Positions 13,201 through 22,700 of a DNA stretch of 62,000 nucleotides are shown one piece after another; within the stretch, counting starts at the first letter, position 1; each line of letters begins with the position of its first letter. The DNA is taken from positions 1 through 62,000 of the forward strand of contig NMRA01000388.1 in the NCBI GenBank assembly GCA_002633005.1. Reading direction: 5' to 3'. Below the pieces are notes generated by a model, which was given only the letters and a program-made list of their open reading frames with translations, made no database searches and was not told where the DNA came from. A program made the translations under genes and the position numbers. The stretch is from Phoronis australis. Its lineage: Eukaryota > Phoronida > Phoronidae.

Positions 13201-14218
13201 AGCTATGGAAGATTATCCAGAATCCTGTGCCGTTCTGGTGAGGCGACATGGTGTATATGTGTGGGGTGACACATGGGAAAAGGCAAAAACAATGTAAGCT
13301 TCTATGTTGTCATTTTTGTACGCTTTGGGCTATTTAATGGTGAATCGAATTTGTTATATTTCAATATTAGATCCATCTCTTAAAACAATAGTGTGATTTT
13401 GAATATCGTGCTATTGACTAACTCAACATATTGACAGTATGGCCATGTTTTGTCAGACTCGTGTTATAAAGCTTGGTGACCAAAGAAAAGTTTTTATTGG
13501 TTCTGGGCTGTTTTTTTGAAAATTGGTCGAGTACTTTTAGTTGTTCATATTTCCAAAACGAAAAATTTGCCTGTCAACTGAAATGCATTCTTTAAGTTCT
13601 GTTATCCTCTGGTGATCACATTGTAGCTGAAATGGGTAATGGGATTCTAGTGAGGGGCATATTTCAAAATGAGTGTGGTGCAGACTTGAACCAATTAGCT
13701 ATTTGTTGGCCTCATTAAGTTTTAATGAAAGAAGACCTGAAAACAATTGTTTAAACAAACACAGCATTGGGGGTAGAAATACACAGTAGACAAACAATGC
13801 CCCGGGGTACACTTCTACTGAAGAATGCCACCAAGATGCCATCTCCAGGGCCTCTTAGATTTGCCAGTGTTCACTACAGACCATTTAGGGCCAGGCTGCT
13901 GAAGAAGGTCACTTTTTGAGTGAGGAGACTTATGCTGAGATGCCAATTGATCTTGTCAAACTATGTCAAAATGTCTAGAAAAACACTTCAGTGGTGTCAC
14001 TTCAGTTGCTGTAGACGCTCAGACATTCTCCATTCAGCAAAATGCTCATGACCTGTATGATAAGTAGTGAGTTGTCAAGTGGGACAATATACAAGCTATT
14101 TTGTTGTTTTTATAGGTGTGAATGTTACGATTACTTGTTTGACATTGCGGTGCAAATGAAGAGGGCTGGTCTAGATCCGGATGCGTCGCCCACTTATCCT
14201 AAGGGTGCCTACATGTAG
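1223..14218 (+). CDS. APIP: APIP: methylthioribulose-1-phosphate dehydratase, 7-exon model
   Basis: Class II aldolase-family, zinc-dependent cytosolic enzyme that dehydrates 5-methylthioribulose-1-phosphate in methionine salvage. Vertebrate APIP also binds APAF1 and restrains apoptosis and pyroptosis. Exons: 1223-1285 (tentative), 1445-1539, 3408-3574, 8475-8597, 10533-10606, 13187-13293, 14116-14218. All junctions are GT-AG and phases agree from 1445 onwards. The joined product is 243 residues with the tentative start (human is 242). Visible hallmarks are GWVTGTGGG near 40-48, [22 protein letters not shown], the HTH zinc ligands (His115, His117), catalytic Glu139 in [21 protein letters not shown] and zinc ligand His195 in [10 protein letters not shown]. 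These positions coincide with the human residue numbers. The gene converges with SCUBE. Family assignment is certain; the first exon is not. Confidence 0.95.
1445..1539 (+). CDS. APIP: APIP exon 2: [10 protein letters not shown] to [11 protein letters not shown]
   Basis: Acceptor TTTTATTACAG, donor GG|GTAAGAA, 95 nt. It encodes the start of the conserved catalytic domain, with the [10 protein letters not shown] and GWVTGTGGG blocks typical of APIP. It ends with two bases of a split Gly codon completed by the next exon. Confidence 0.95.
1540..3407. other. APIP intron 2, nothing recognised
   Basis: AT-rich intron sequence. The only structure noticed is a pair of inverted 18-base segments, 'gcagcaaaattcatccag' near 2876 and an imperfect complement near 3109. 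No coding or repeat family was recognised. Confidence 0.5.
3408..3574 (+). CDS. APIP: APIP exon 3: [10 protein letters not shown] / KKSQCTPLF
   Basis: Acceptor CTTGTAG, donor AGAA|GTAAGC, 167 nt. It carries the substrate-pocket segments [14 protein letters not shown] and [12 protein letters not shown], plus NPYTMR, close to the human sequence. It ends one base into a codon that becomes Lys; vertebrates have Gly there. Confidence 0.96.
4728..4980. repeat. Minisatellite, 23-bp unit x 11
   Basis: Eleven consecutive 23-bp units of the form CGATAGACTCGTTACATACCATT, exactly filling 253 bases with one to several substitutions per unit and no indels. It lies in APIP intron 3. Confidence 0.97.
5036..5131. 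repeat. Minisatellite, 32-bp unit x 3
   Basis: Three nearly identical 32-bp units starting TGTTGGATTAAACTTGACAA, 56 bases after the 23-bp array and unrelated to it in sequence. Confidence 0.95.
6248..6927 (+). mobile_element. CTAGTGGC-subunit dispersed repeat, copy 1
   Basis: Starts with TTTTTATGCGCCCACATA, which forms a hairpin with the adjoining TATGTGGACGCA, and ends with TTGTGGGCGCATTCC followed by an AACGCTCTGCGTT hairpin. The inside is made of degenerate subunits each holding a C(C/A)CTAGTGGC(C/A)ATTTT core. No coding capacity. The N at 6638 falls inside and the copy is shorter than copy 2, so sequence is probably missing at the N. Confidence 0.85.
8475..8597 (+). CDS. APIP: APIP exon 4: HTH zinc site and catalytic Glu
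   Basis: Acceptor CATTCCAG, donor AAAG|GTATGG, 123 nt. It contains [16 protein letters not shown], whose two histidines are the zinc ligands, and HQEMIKG with the catalytic glutamate. It lies 180 bases before a CTAGTGGC-family repeat in the following intron. Confidence 0.96.
8773..9588 (+). mobile_element. CTAGTGGC-subunit dispersed repeat, copy 2
   Basis: Same orientation and ends as copy 1, about 0.82 kb, complete by inspection. Subunit cores fall near 8952, 9096, 9234, 9369 and 9492, so the period is about 125-145 bases. It lies in APIP intron 4. Confidence 0.88.
9589..10532. other. APIP intron 4 remainder
   Basis: No gene was found. Around 9985-10080 a segment, 'agaaccagttttct' followed by 'actggttctcagaa', forms a loose inverted pair. 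A similar segment occurs near 38430-38500, suggesting a small unnamed dispersed repeat. Confidence 0.4.
10533..10606 (+). CDS. APIP: APIP exon 5: [17 protein letters not shown]
   Basis: Acceptor TTTTCCAG, donor AAG|GTTTGT, 74 nt, ending in phase 0. It encodes the strongly conserved [14 protein letters not shown] segment. Confidence 0.95.
10873..10954. repeat. Perfect hairpin, 33-bp arms, 16-nt loop
   Basis: The arms at 10873-10905 and 10922-10954 are exact reverse complements, starting GACATGGGCAAAACCTCTTG. Complementarity continues weakly outside (GTCTCA / TGAGAC). It is probably the core of a foldback element in APIP intron 5. Confidence 0.95.
11280..11505 (-). pseudogene. Possible relic of a retroelement polyprotein tail
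   Basis: On the minus strand one frame reads [16 protein letters not shown] and continues, past an in-frame stop, to [11 protein letters not shown] and [10 protein letters not shown]. This spacing resembles the C-terminal tail of LTR-retrotransposon integrases (basic 'GDKV' block, then a 'PFxGPY' block). The match is weak and no integrase core, RT or LTR was seen nearby, so it may be coincidence. Confidence 0.2.
11506..13186. other. APIP intron 5 remainder
   Basis: No exon or recognised repeat. An isolated N sits at 12211, probably an assembly join. A tRNA T-arm-like string at 12687-12703 has no matching tRNA body. Confidence 0.5.
13187..13293 (+). CDS. APIP: APIP exon 6: third zinc histidine
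   Basis: Acceptor CTGTACAG, donor AAT|GTAAGC, 107 nt. It encodes [16 protein letters not shown] followed by [19 protein letters not shown]. The His of RRHG is the third zinc ligand in APIP. Confidence 0.96.
14116..14218 (+). CDS. APIP: APIP exon 7 with stop codon
   Basis: Acceptor TTTTTATAG. It encodes [19 protein letters not shown] and a short variable C-terminus, ending at TAG (14216-14218). [11 protein letters not shown] is the family's C-terminal signature. Confidence 0.96.
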
Positions 14219-16413
14219 TAAGCAGAAGACTATGGACGTTGGTGCTCGTCTGGTTGTTGCTTGCTTCAATTTGCTTTGAGTTTGTCATAATCACATTGAA
14301 TTCTTCAAGCGAGATCACTTTTTAATTACGGTACTCTTTAATTTCAGACAAAAGTACTTGCCAAAAATGTCCTTTTTTCATTTTCAGGGGCTTCCGCCAT
14401 TGTTGTGAGTCCTATTCTTTGATTTTGTGCTGCTTATGTTTCAGGAAAAATGGCGAAACAAAATTTTGCTCGGTGGCCATATTGTGTCCTCAATTGGTGA
14501 GATTTTACTTTTTTGGTTATGTTAGAAATTCTAAAATTTGGAATACAAGTGTCACTGTTCTGTGTTTAGGTGCTTCACTGCACTGCTACAGTTTTACTAA
14601 ATGCTGCTTGATGCCCACTGCTCAGTAGTGTATTATATTCTTTGTAAGTAGGCCACCGGCTCCTAGTACAAAAATGGAATTGAACACAAATTATGTAGAA
14701 ACCTTGATAAAAACAAAAGTTACCTAATTTTTCTTTACTGAAATCTGACAAAATGAAATTTCTGTTGTCCTCCATCCCATGTCGTAAACTGCAGTATTGT
14801 TACCATAAGTATGAGGTGTTCAATTTTTAATAATGGAAGGTTATAAGTACCTTGTGGGACATTACAACAGGAACACTACTATAGACTTGATTGAAAGCAA
14901 CAAGTACCGTAATTCTTTCTAATTCTAATTTTTCAAAGGCTGATAACTTCGCTACAAATAGTGAAACCTTACCAAATGTGTTATTACACCTACGCAGTAG
15001 GACTAAAATTTTACTAATCTTCATTTTTGTGATGAAATTTGACTGAATTAGAATTTCACTTGTTGGCGTAATTTGTGTTAAACACAAGACTTACCGTAAA
15101 AGGTAATTTCCTATACTGCAATAGACAGGTTTACAAGGTTATCTCCCTTGTGAGTTTGAAATTCTTGATAGAAGGCGTTGACAATTGTCAGCCATTTTAC
15201 AGTTACTGTCGATAACAGATTAAGTTTGAATCTAATACTGGAATGAAAACTTACAAAAATTAGCGACGTTGTGTCCGCATCTCACGGACTTCAGCTTGGT
15301 TTGTGAGGTTATCATTATTCTAGCCAATTGGTGGCGTTTTGGCTAAACTGTGCGGCATTGACGACAGTACACCATCCCATACGTCAATGCCGCGCCGTTT
15401 AGCCAAAACGCCACCAATTGGTCAGAATAACGATAACGTCACAAGCCAAGCTGAAGTCCGTGAGATGCGGACCCAACGTCGTTAATTTTTGTAAGTTTTT
15501 ATTCTAGTATTAGACTCAAACTTGATCGGTTTTCTTAACTGGATGTCTCAAAATTTTCATGCTTACTGTAGTAACTTTCATCATTTCTTATAAGTCCAGT
15601 TGAAAAGTATCAGTTAATTTCATCGAAAACTTGAATATGCACAACGCCGCTTAGTGATCGCTTGTTTAGTTTCTTTAAATTAGACTAAGGGCCAGTTTTG
15701 TCAAACCACAAACCTAGTCATAGCCAAGTGACATGTACTTTGTTTTGAATTTCATTCTGGCAATATTTTAAGCGCATTTGTCCTGACTATGAGTGAACTT
15801 TATGATTTTTAAAAAAATTGATCTCTGTCAGTTAAAACTATGATGTGTAATGTGAATTCTAGTCTGTCAACTCAAAGTTTGTGCGAATATTTGTACCTCT
15901 TGATAAAGTCATATTAATTTTATTGCCAGTCTGTTGTCAGGTAATGTTGTCTGGACTGCTCAAGACTGTCACTTGTCTCTGCTATTCAATCCGTTGTGGA
16001 CCACTAAGTGTAGAGGTCAAAAGTTTAAACTGTAAGGTCACTGAGGTGACTTAAAACAATGTGACGACAGATCAAAATACAGAATGTCAAAAATGTCCAG
16101 GTTTTACAAATCAAAGCCATATCACAACATTTGGTGTAATACTGAATGCATTTGTTAAATCTTATCAATAGATTTTCAGTTTTTACATTTTTAGGCTTAC
16201 AAATGAGCAACTTTGATGTCTGTTGTTATAAAATTTGTTTCATTCCAGTGTTAAATGAGCTCAACAATTTTACTTTGCCAAGGACAACTTTCTTTATCTG
16301 GTGTAGATTTCAAATGGAAATGCAATAAATTATTTTGAATATTCAAAACCTTTCAGTTTTTACCTGAAACTCATTTGTTAAGGGTATAATTTAAGGTACA
16401 CTTTATAAATAAA
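14219..16413 (+). other. APIP 3' flank / possible 3' UTR
   Basis: The first canonical AATAAA signals I see downstream of the APIP stop are at 16324-16329 and 16408-16413, about 2.1 kb away. The real cleavage site may instead use a variant signal closer in. No coding similarity. The stretch contains the large foldback element at 15219-15527. Confidence 0.3.
15219..15527. mobile_element. Foldback / MITE-like element, ~145-bp arms
   Basis: The left arm (15219 to about 15363) and right arm (15382 to 15527) are near-perfect reverse complements around an 18-nt loop, with only scattered mismatches. The outer ends read ATTAAGTTTGAATC and GACTCAAACTTGATC. No coding capacity and no clear target-site duplication by eye. 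Confidence 0.93.
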
Positions 16414-18610
16414 AAATAATGAATTGTCAGATAGAACGAATTATACCAACCATGCCATGCTTGCGGCAGCTCAGTTTGTGTTAGTGCAACATTTCAAGGC
16501 TATGCATTGGTTAAAGCTGCAGTTGTCCAATTTAGCTGGCTAAAAAACAATAACTTCCCACACAATCGGTCTTGTAATATTGCTCGCTGTGAAAGGATAC
16601 TATTTCCATTATCAAAACAAGAACATTGAAACCATCGGCCACTCAAAAACCACTTCAGATTTTATTGAGGTTTGCCAACCCTAAAATTTGCGAATTCGTA
16701 AATGCCACTTGTACGCATTACCTATGAGTTGAATTGCTTAATAGTCAAATCGACTATAATTCCAGATCGAATGAACATTGAAATGTTTTAAACCCCAAAG
16801 AGGTTAGGTTGTGAAACAACATTGACCACTTAACAGAGCAATATGCAGCTTCAACTCACATTCAAACCCACTTCTCCATTCACAGCAGAAGCAAGTAAAA
16901 TGTACTAATTAAACTAAATCTAATTTGAAACACTCAGAGACTTTGTTTATCAAACAATAAATGTGCTTACATACTCTTATGGGGGATCATGTAGCAAGTT
17001 GTTTGGAATGTTTTTAACGGGTTTGGCGTCGTGCAAAACCACACACAATCACGCAAAAGGCGAATGTTTTGTGAGTAAGCTCAGAATGTTAGTCATGTAA
17101 CACTGGCAAAATGTCAGCTACTGAAATGACTGGTCAGCGAGGTTGGAATGTTGAATGAGATAGATTTCAGCGTTGCCATTCCATAAGCAAATTTTTCTCC
17201 TCGCTTGCATTTATGGAATGCACCTCTCACCGATTTACTGTTAGGGAGCATTCATTGTTAAGTAATCACTCAAGGGGAGGAGGGCGTTTGAAAAAGGCGA
17301 CGATTTATGATGGGGGAGGGGTGGTTCGACTCATGGTCATGTCATCCCAGTGTGTTCCTTAGAATATCTCCGTCACGGTATGATTTGATACTTGAAATAG
17401 TGTACTTGTCTGTTTAATTATTTCATTGCAATTGTTTCACCATTAGCAAATGCAGCTTACAAAAAAGACATTAGTTTGTCAGTAGAATTACAAAGATGAA
17501 ATCTCCAAGGAACTGTCGGTTCTTCCTAAAACAGGGATTGACTGTGATGGCGTAATTAAGGCTGGACAGGGGGGTCATATCATGATGACGCTCGATGACA
17601 AACGGGGAAGGCTGTAAAAAGTGGCAAATTTTGGATGACATAATATGTGAACTCTCCCTTACAAAAATGTGACCACCACAGAAAGTGTTCCTGTTAGCTG
17701 TGTTCTTGCAATGTTAAAAATACTATTGTCCTGTTGTATCAAAACAATGAACATTTGATAATTTATGTAGAGTTTATTACAGGTCAATTATACTGACTAA
17801 AGTCACTTCAAATATACGCAGGCCATATTTCAATATTCCACGTGATAACATGTAATAGTGTTATTTTCATATTGTATTTAACTATCTAGTGTTATTTTCA
17901 TATAGTATTTCATTATCTACTGCTTGACAGTTATTTTAACTTAAAATAATCATCGCAGGTTAAGATGTAAAGTTGTCAAGACATAAACAAATGATCATCC
18001 ACCAAGAATCTGTTAGTGTCATTAAAACATAAAAGAGACAATAAACACATCTAGAGACGAAAATCAAATCTAAAATACAAAAACATGTTAAATTTTCTGC
18101 AACAGTGAAAGACCCAGTCACTTGTAAATGCTCCTTCTCATACGCTATTCACGCTAAGAATTACAGTCTCAAAACATTACGCACTCTGCCAAGTTTCCTC
18201 CGAATTGTGTACGTGGACACGGATCTCCTTTGACCTCCCAAACGTTTTCCAAGTGTAGGAAGGATTTCTCGGATTCAGCTTTCATGTTTTCTCACAAAAT
18301 GGTCAAGTGTCCTTGGATTGCATCTCAATGTGAATGTGTGACTGGGCTTCAATTAACTGCCATAAATCTTGTAACAGTTCTGAACTAAGGTTATGTGGGA
18401 CTTTATCTGGCAAGTTTGTGCATTTAGCAAAATGTCAACAAAACTATAGAATCTAAAATATAGATTTTCTAAAGTAGAAAACCTGAAGAATTGGATTTTT
18501 CACTTAATATCAATTTGCTGTTAATTGGGTCATGTGATATATCTGTAAATTAAATTTAAAAAAGAAATGTATATCCGCAATAAAACAATGGTATCAATAA
18601 AATGACCAAA
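16414..18610. other. Intergenic space between convergent genes
   Basis: No conserved reading frame was recognised on either strand. AT-rich sequence with short direct repeats around 17860-17925 (GTGTTATTTTCATAT twice). Confidence 0.5.
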
Positions 18611-18616
18611 TTTATT
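18611..18616 (-). promoter_or_regulatory. Candidate poly(A) signal for distal SCUBE isoform
   Basis: TTTATT on the + strand is AATAAA on the minus strand. It lies about 950 bases past the stop of the distal SCUBE terminal exon and is the first canonical signal noticed after it. Confidence 0.4.
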
Positions 18617-19567
18617 TTGAGATAAATATTAAGTGAAATGTCAAAAATGTTAGTTTGTTTAAAGTGTTGTTTGATTTTGTTTTACATATCCAACTTTTGA
18701 TTCATATCTTTTGATACCGCTCATGCAAAAATGTAACATTTTGATTCCTTACAGTGCATAAAGAACAGTATCAGAAAGTGTCATTTGAATCTGATCTGCC
18801 ACTTCTGAGATATGATGTTTTCAACAAATTGGATACTTTTCTAGAGTCTCGTAAAACTTTAAGCATGTGTCAAGTCATTGATGTAACACGGAGAACATGT
18901 TTATGAATCATTCATTTAAACTTGCTACTTTACTAAAATTAAGCTAAAGCGTTGTTTGTTACTGAAAAGATCACCAAGACTTAATACTTTAACAGGCTTC
19001 AAGCGACATATAAGTACAGCCACAACTATCAAGCAATCCAACTCTGGTAGTTGGCCCAGAGCAATGCATAGCCAAACATGCAAGTGTATTCGTTTTCGAT
19101 TATTCAACTAAAGTTGCCGACGTATTAAGGTGCATGATGGATCTCTTCAGTATTAACAATCCCATAATACATTGCTCCATCTTTCACACTTAAATATTGA
19201 TTGGGTTTTAAATCAACTTCTAGTAGAAGCAGCTACTTACGTGCTCATGTGACAATCACATGACTTAAAGCATGGCTATGACTGGTCCATTGAAAAACGA
19301 AACAAATTGGATTCTATATTCAACCACTCTATCAATGCCCGAGTGTAGTGCTTCACGAAACACATAGTACTAAGTGATAGCTCAACACGAGTGACCATAC
19401 GACATGATTTCTATGTAAGCAAATAAATGTTAGATGCCTCTATCAACATTTAAAGGACACAATAACAAATCCACTCGCACAAGTAGCATAACTAAAAAAC
19501 TTGGAAAGATGGACCAATGTACACGGGACAACACTTGTGTCAATTACTAGAGAGATCCTACTCCCAA

Positions 19568-19708
19568 TTACGAGAAAAATCGTTGCACTTTTGACGTTAG
19601 CAGGCGTATGAACGATGACGGGAACATGGAGCCTGATACGTCGGCGTACTTGAGGTAATTATAGGGAGTGGCAATGACTTCCAACAGAGCTGCAAGCAAC
19701 TCGCGGTC
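19568..19708 (-). CDS. SCUBE: SCUBE alternative terminal exon C (distal, vertebrate-like)
   Basis: Acceptor CTATTTTCAG|GAC in phase 0 with a good pyrimidine tract; 46 codons then TAA. Encodes [20 protein letters not shown], then [17 protein letters not shown] and TSKVQRFF. It is the closest of the three to vertebrate tails (PQNYFKY..EMFPRSFIKLLRSKVSRFL) and is probably the ancestral tail exon. Confidence 0.93.
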   Translation of the reverse strand, partial: DRELLAALLEVIATPYNYLKYADVSGSMFPSSFIRLLTSKVQRFFS

Positions 19709-22700
19709 CTGAAAATAGATTAAGAATTGGTCAGAAAAGGAGGGAATATAAAGGCAGGGAGAACCGTATGGCACTGGCACCACCAAAATTGCCACTCTGA
19801 CCACAAAGCTCATCCCTAGGACCAGTGAACCTTTAGCGTCTTAGATCTGAGTGAATCACTGTCTTGCACGTCAGCTTAGCAGCTACTAACTTGTCTCAAG
19901 AGACCATCTTTTCTTGTTGTGTCGGAGTACCTTGGTCACAACTTACTTTCATACAATCGGCATGTTGTTTCTCAGAACTTAGAACTATAAGATCACAGCC
20001 TGATTAAGTTTTCTTTCTCCCAAACACCAATTCCTGGTTAACAGGTAGCACGTGATATGTAACCTTACACCTTAACCATTCCTTTAACAGTATAACACAA
20101 TTGTGACAGGTACTGAATTTTATTTGGCTCAGTTTTCACATCTTTCATCAAGTTGCGTTGTTGATGAGAAATATTGCAATTTCGGGCAACTTGGTTAGGT
20201 AAACATACTCATAATCAAGAACAAAGTACAAAATGACACAAAGACATCTGAGTGAACGTACATATAAAACTTTATTTCATAATACTTCAATTGCACGTGA
20301 TAAACTGAACACTTGTATATTTACAACGACTACGTCAGCAACATAATGTTTAGAGTCCCGTCGACACACATAGTTCCTACTCGTGAAAACAACTAGCAAT
20401 TATGACAAGTGACTATGTCATTTTAAAGTGCACAAGCACTCACAATCAGAAATATCTAATGTTAAGTACATAACTACCAGTTTCAACAGATTACAGAGTC
20501 AAATAACTGCCCACAGCTAATATCAGCTCATTACGGTGTTTTCCCGTTGCTCCCAACTTGTTTGATTCTATAGCCCAACAACAAGTTGGGAAGATGACCC
20601 ATGTAGCCAATATCTTACACGACTGATTAACTCCATTTGGACATTTATGGTTGGAGGGCCAGCTCCCTTTTGTTCAATAATTGCTCTTATTTCCAATAAG
20701 ATCAAATCTAGCCTGACTGGGCTGTGCTGTTAAAAATAAAAGTTAAGTTATAACATATCTGAACATAAACCAATAGCATTTCTGAATTCGTCAAAAGCGG
20801 ATCATGTTTAGTTTTTGAATGGCAAAATCGCCCAACTACAACCTAAGTTACAACAATCAATTCTTTCCGAACCTACCAATTTGCTCTGGGTTTGACCGAG
20901 TTCACACATGGTCTATAATAAGCCTGGTAGATAATTGGCCTGCCTGTTGTCATACCAGGCAAAAGACTGTGCTTGGCAGTTAACAAAGGAGCTATCTGAT
21001 GTTATCACACCCTCACAACCCTCTAGGTCTGGTAAAGTCAGTGACCGGGAGAACACCGTAATGTTACAGTTGGATGGAAACAATGGCTCAACGGCCTTGA
21101 AGTCCTAATATTGCGTGTAAGACAGTATACAAGTGTAAAAATTCCAAGTAAAAAACATTAAAGCATTTAATAAACCTGTTTATACTACATGTACGTATGT
21201 ATAACTATATTAACNATGTTTAGTTTTTGAATGGCAAAATCGCCCAACTACAACCTAAGTTACAACAATCAATTCTTTCCGAACCTACCAATTTGCTCTG
21301 GGTTTGACGAGTTCACACATGGTCTATAATAAGCCTGGTAGATAATTGGCCTGCCTGTTGTCATACCAGGCAAAAGACTGTGCTTGGCAGTTAACAAAGG
21401 AGCTATCTGATGTTATCACACCCTCACAACCCTCTAGGTCTGGTAAAGTCAGTGACCGGGAGAACACCGTAATGTTACAGTTGGATGGAAACAATGGCTC
21501 AACAGCCTTGAAGTCCTAATATTGCGTGTAAGACAGTATACAAGTGTAAAAATTCCAAGTAAAAACATTAAAGCATTTAATAAACCTGTTTATACTACAT
21601 ATACGTATGTATGACTATATTAACTTAATCTGCGTGTCACTGGATTCTTAGAAGGGACTGATGATTAGGAAAAAAGCGGACAATAAATTCTCTGTAAGAG
21701 CCTAACATAATTGTACTTTAAACAAATGTAAATCAACCATCCATCAAAAATTTTTTTGTTTTATGCCACCTACCATTTGAAAAGTGGTCTGAACTCTAAT
21801 GCTTACAAAGCTTGCAAAGAACTGACAGCACACTGCTCGAAAAGTATGCTTAATATTCTATATCAGTGTGACTGGCCAAATAGGCTGATATCGAGGCCAA
21901 GCACTATTGAGACTAAGCACTCATTTGCCACCAGGATGCTTTTGGTGCATAAAATGCATTGGCGCAACAAGCCAAGTTATTTGGCCTGCTTTTGAGGAAT
22001 AATGAATTTGTCCGTTATTCTTCAACCAGAAAATCACTACCAACTCAGCACAACTAATAAGTTGATGTAATGAACTATATAGCTTACCAGCATTACCAGA
22101 GATCAAACGTCTTATATAGCATTTTAAGTATTAATTTTAGACAGCCATATAGAACTTTATATTTGTAAGATCGTTTGACTTTTTACAGAGATTGCCTAAT
22201 TTCCAATAACATAATTTTTTTCACTTGATACTTGCAACTTCCATTTTTTATTCATAAGCAACTTTATTCCTTAGCTACAAACGTGTGTCTGGGATTTTCT
22301 TTCAAGGCCTTTCAGCCCGAGAACTCCATTGTCAAACATGAAAATGTCAACATTCCTAGAAAAAATGAAAATTTGATTTTTGAAAGTTGAGCTCTCAGGA
22401 TACAAGACCTTAAAAGAAACTCCAGGCATGCTTTTGTAGCTAACAAAATAGAGAAACAGAATTTGCAAGTTTCTTGCAAACAAATTCATGTTTTTTGAAA
22501 ATGTGATGATCTCATTAAAATGGTGATTTTTGAGATAAAAAACGCAATCATATGATTTTGAACACCTGGGCATTGCTTTCATGCACATAATATTCTGTGA
22601 CCATCAAGGATTTTAAAAACAAGGCATACAGTTTTATGGGTCTCTATTACTAGTTTAAAAGTTATTAAAGAAATTTAATCTGTGCTAACAGAAAGTAGCT

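Noticed and set aside
20804-21624. Genuine tandem duplication in the SCUBE 3' intron
   Set aside because: Copies are nearly identical and separated by a lone N, so an assembly join is the simpler explanation.
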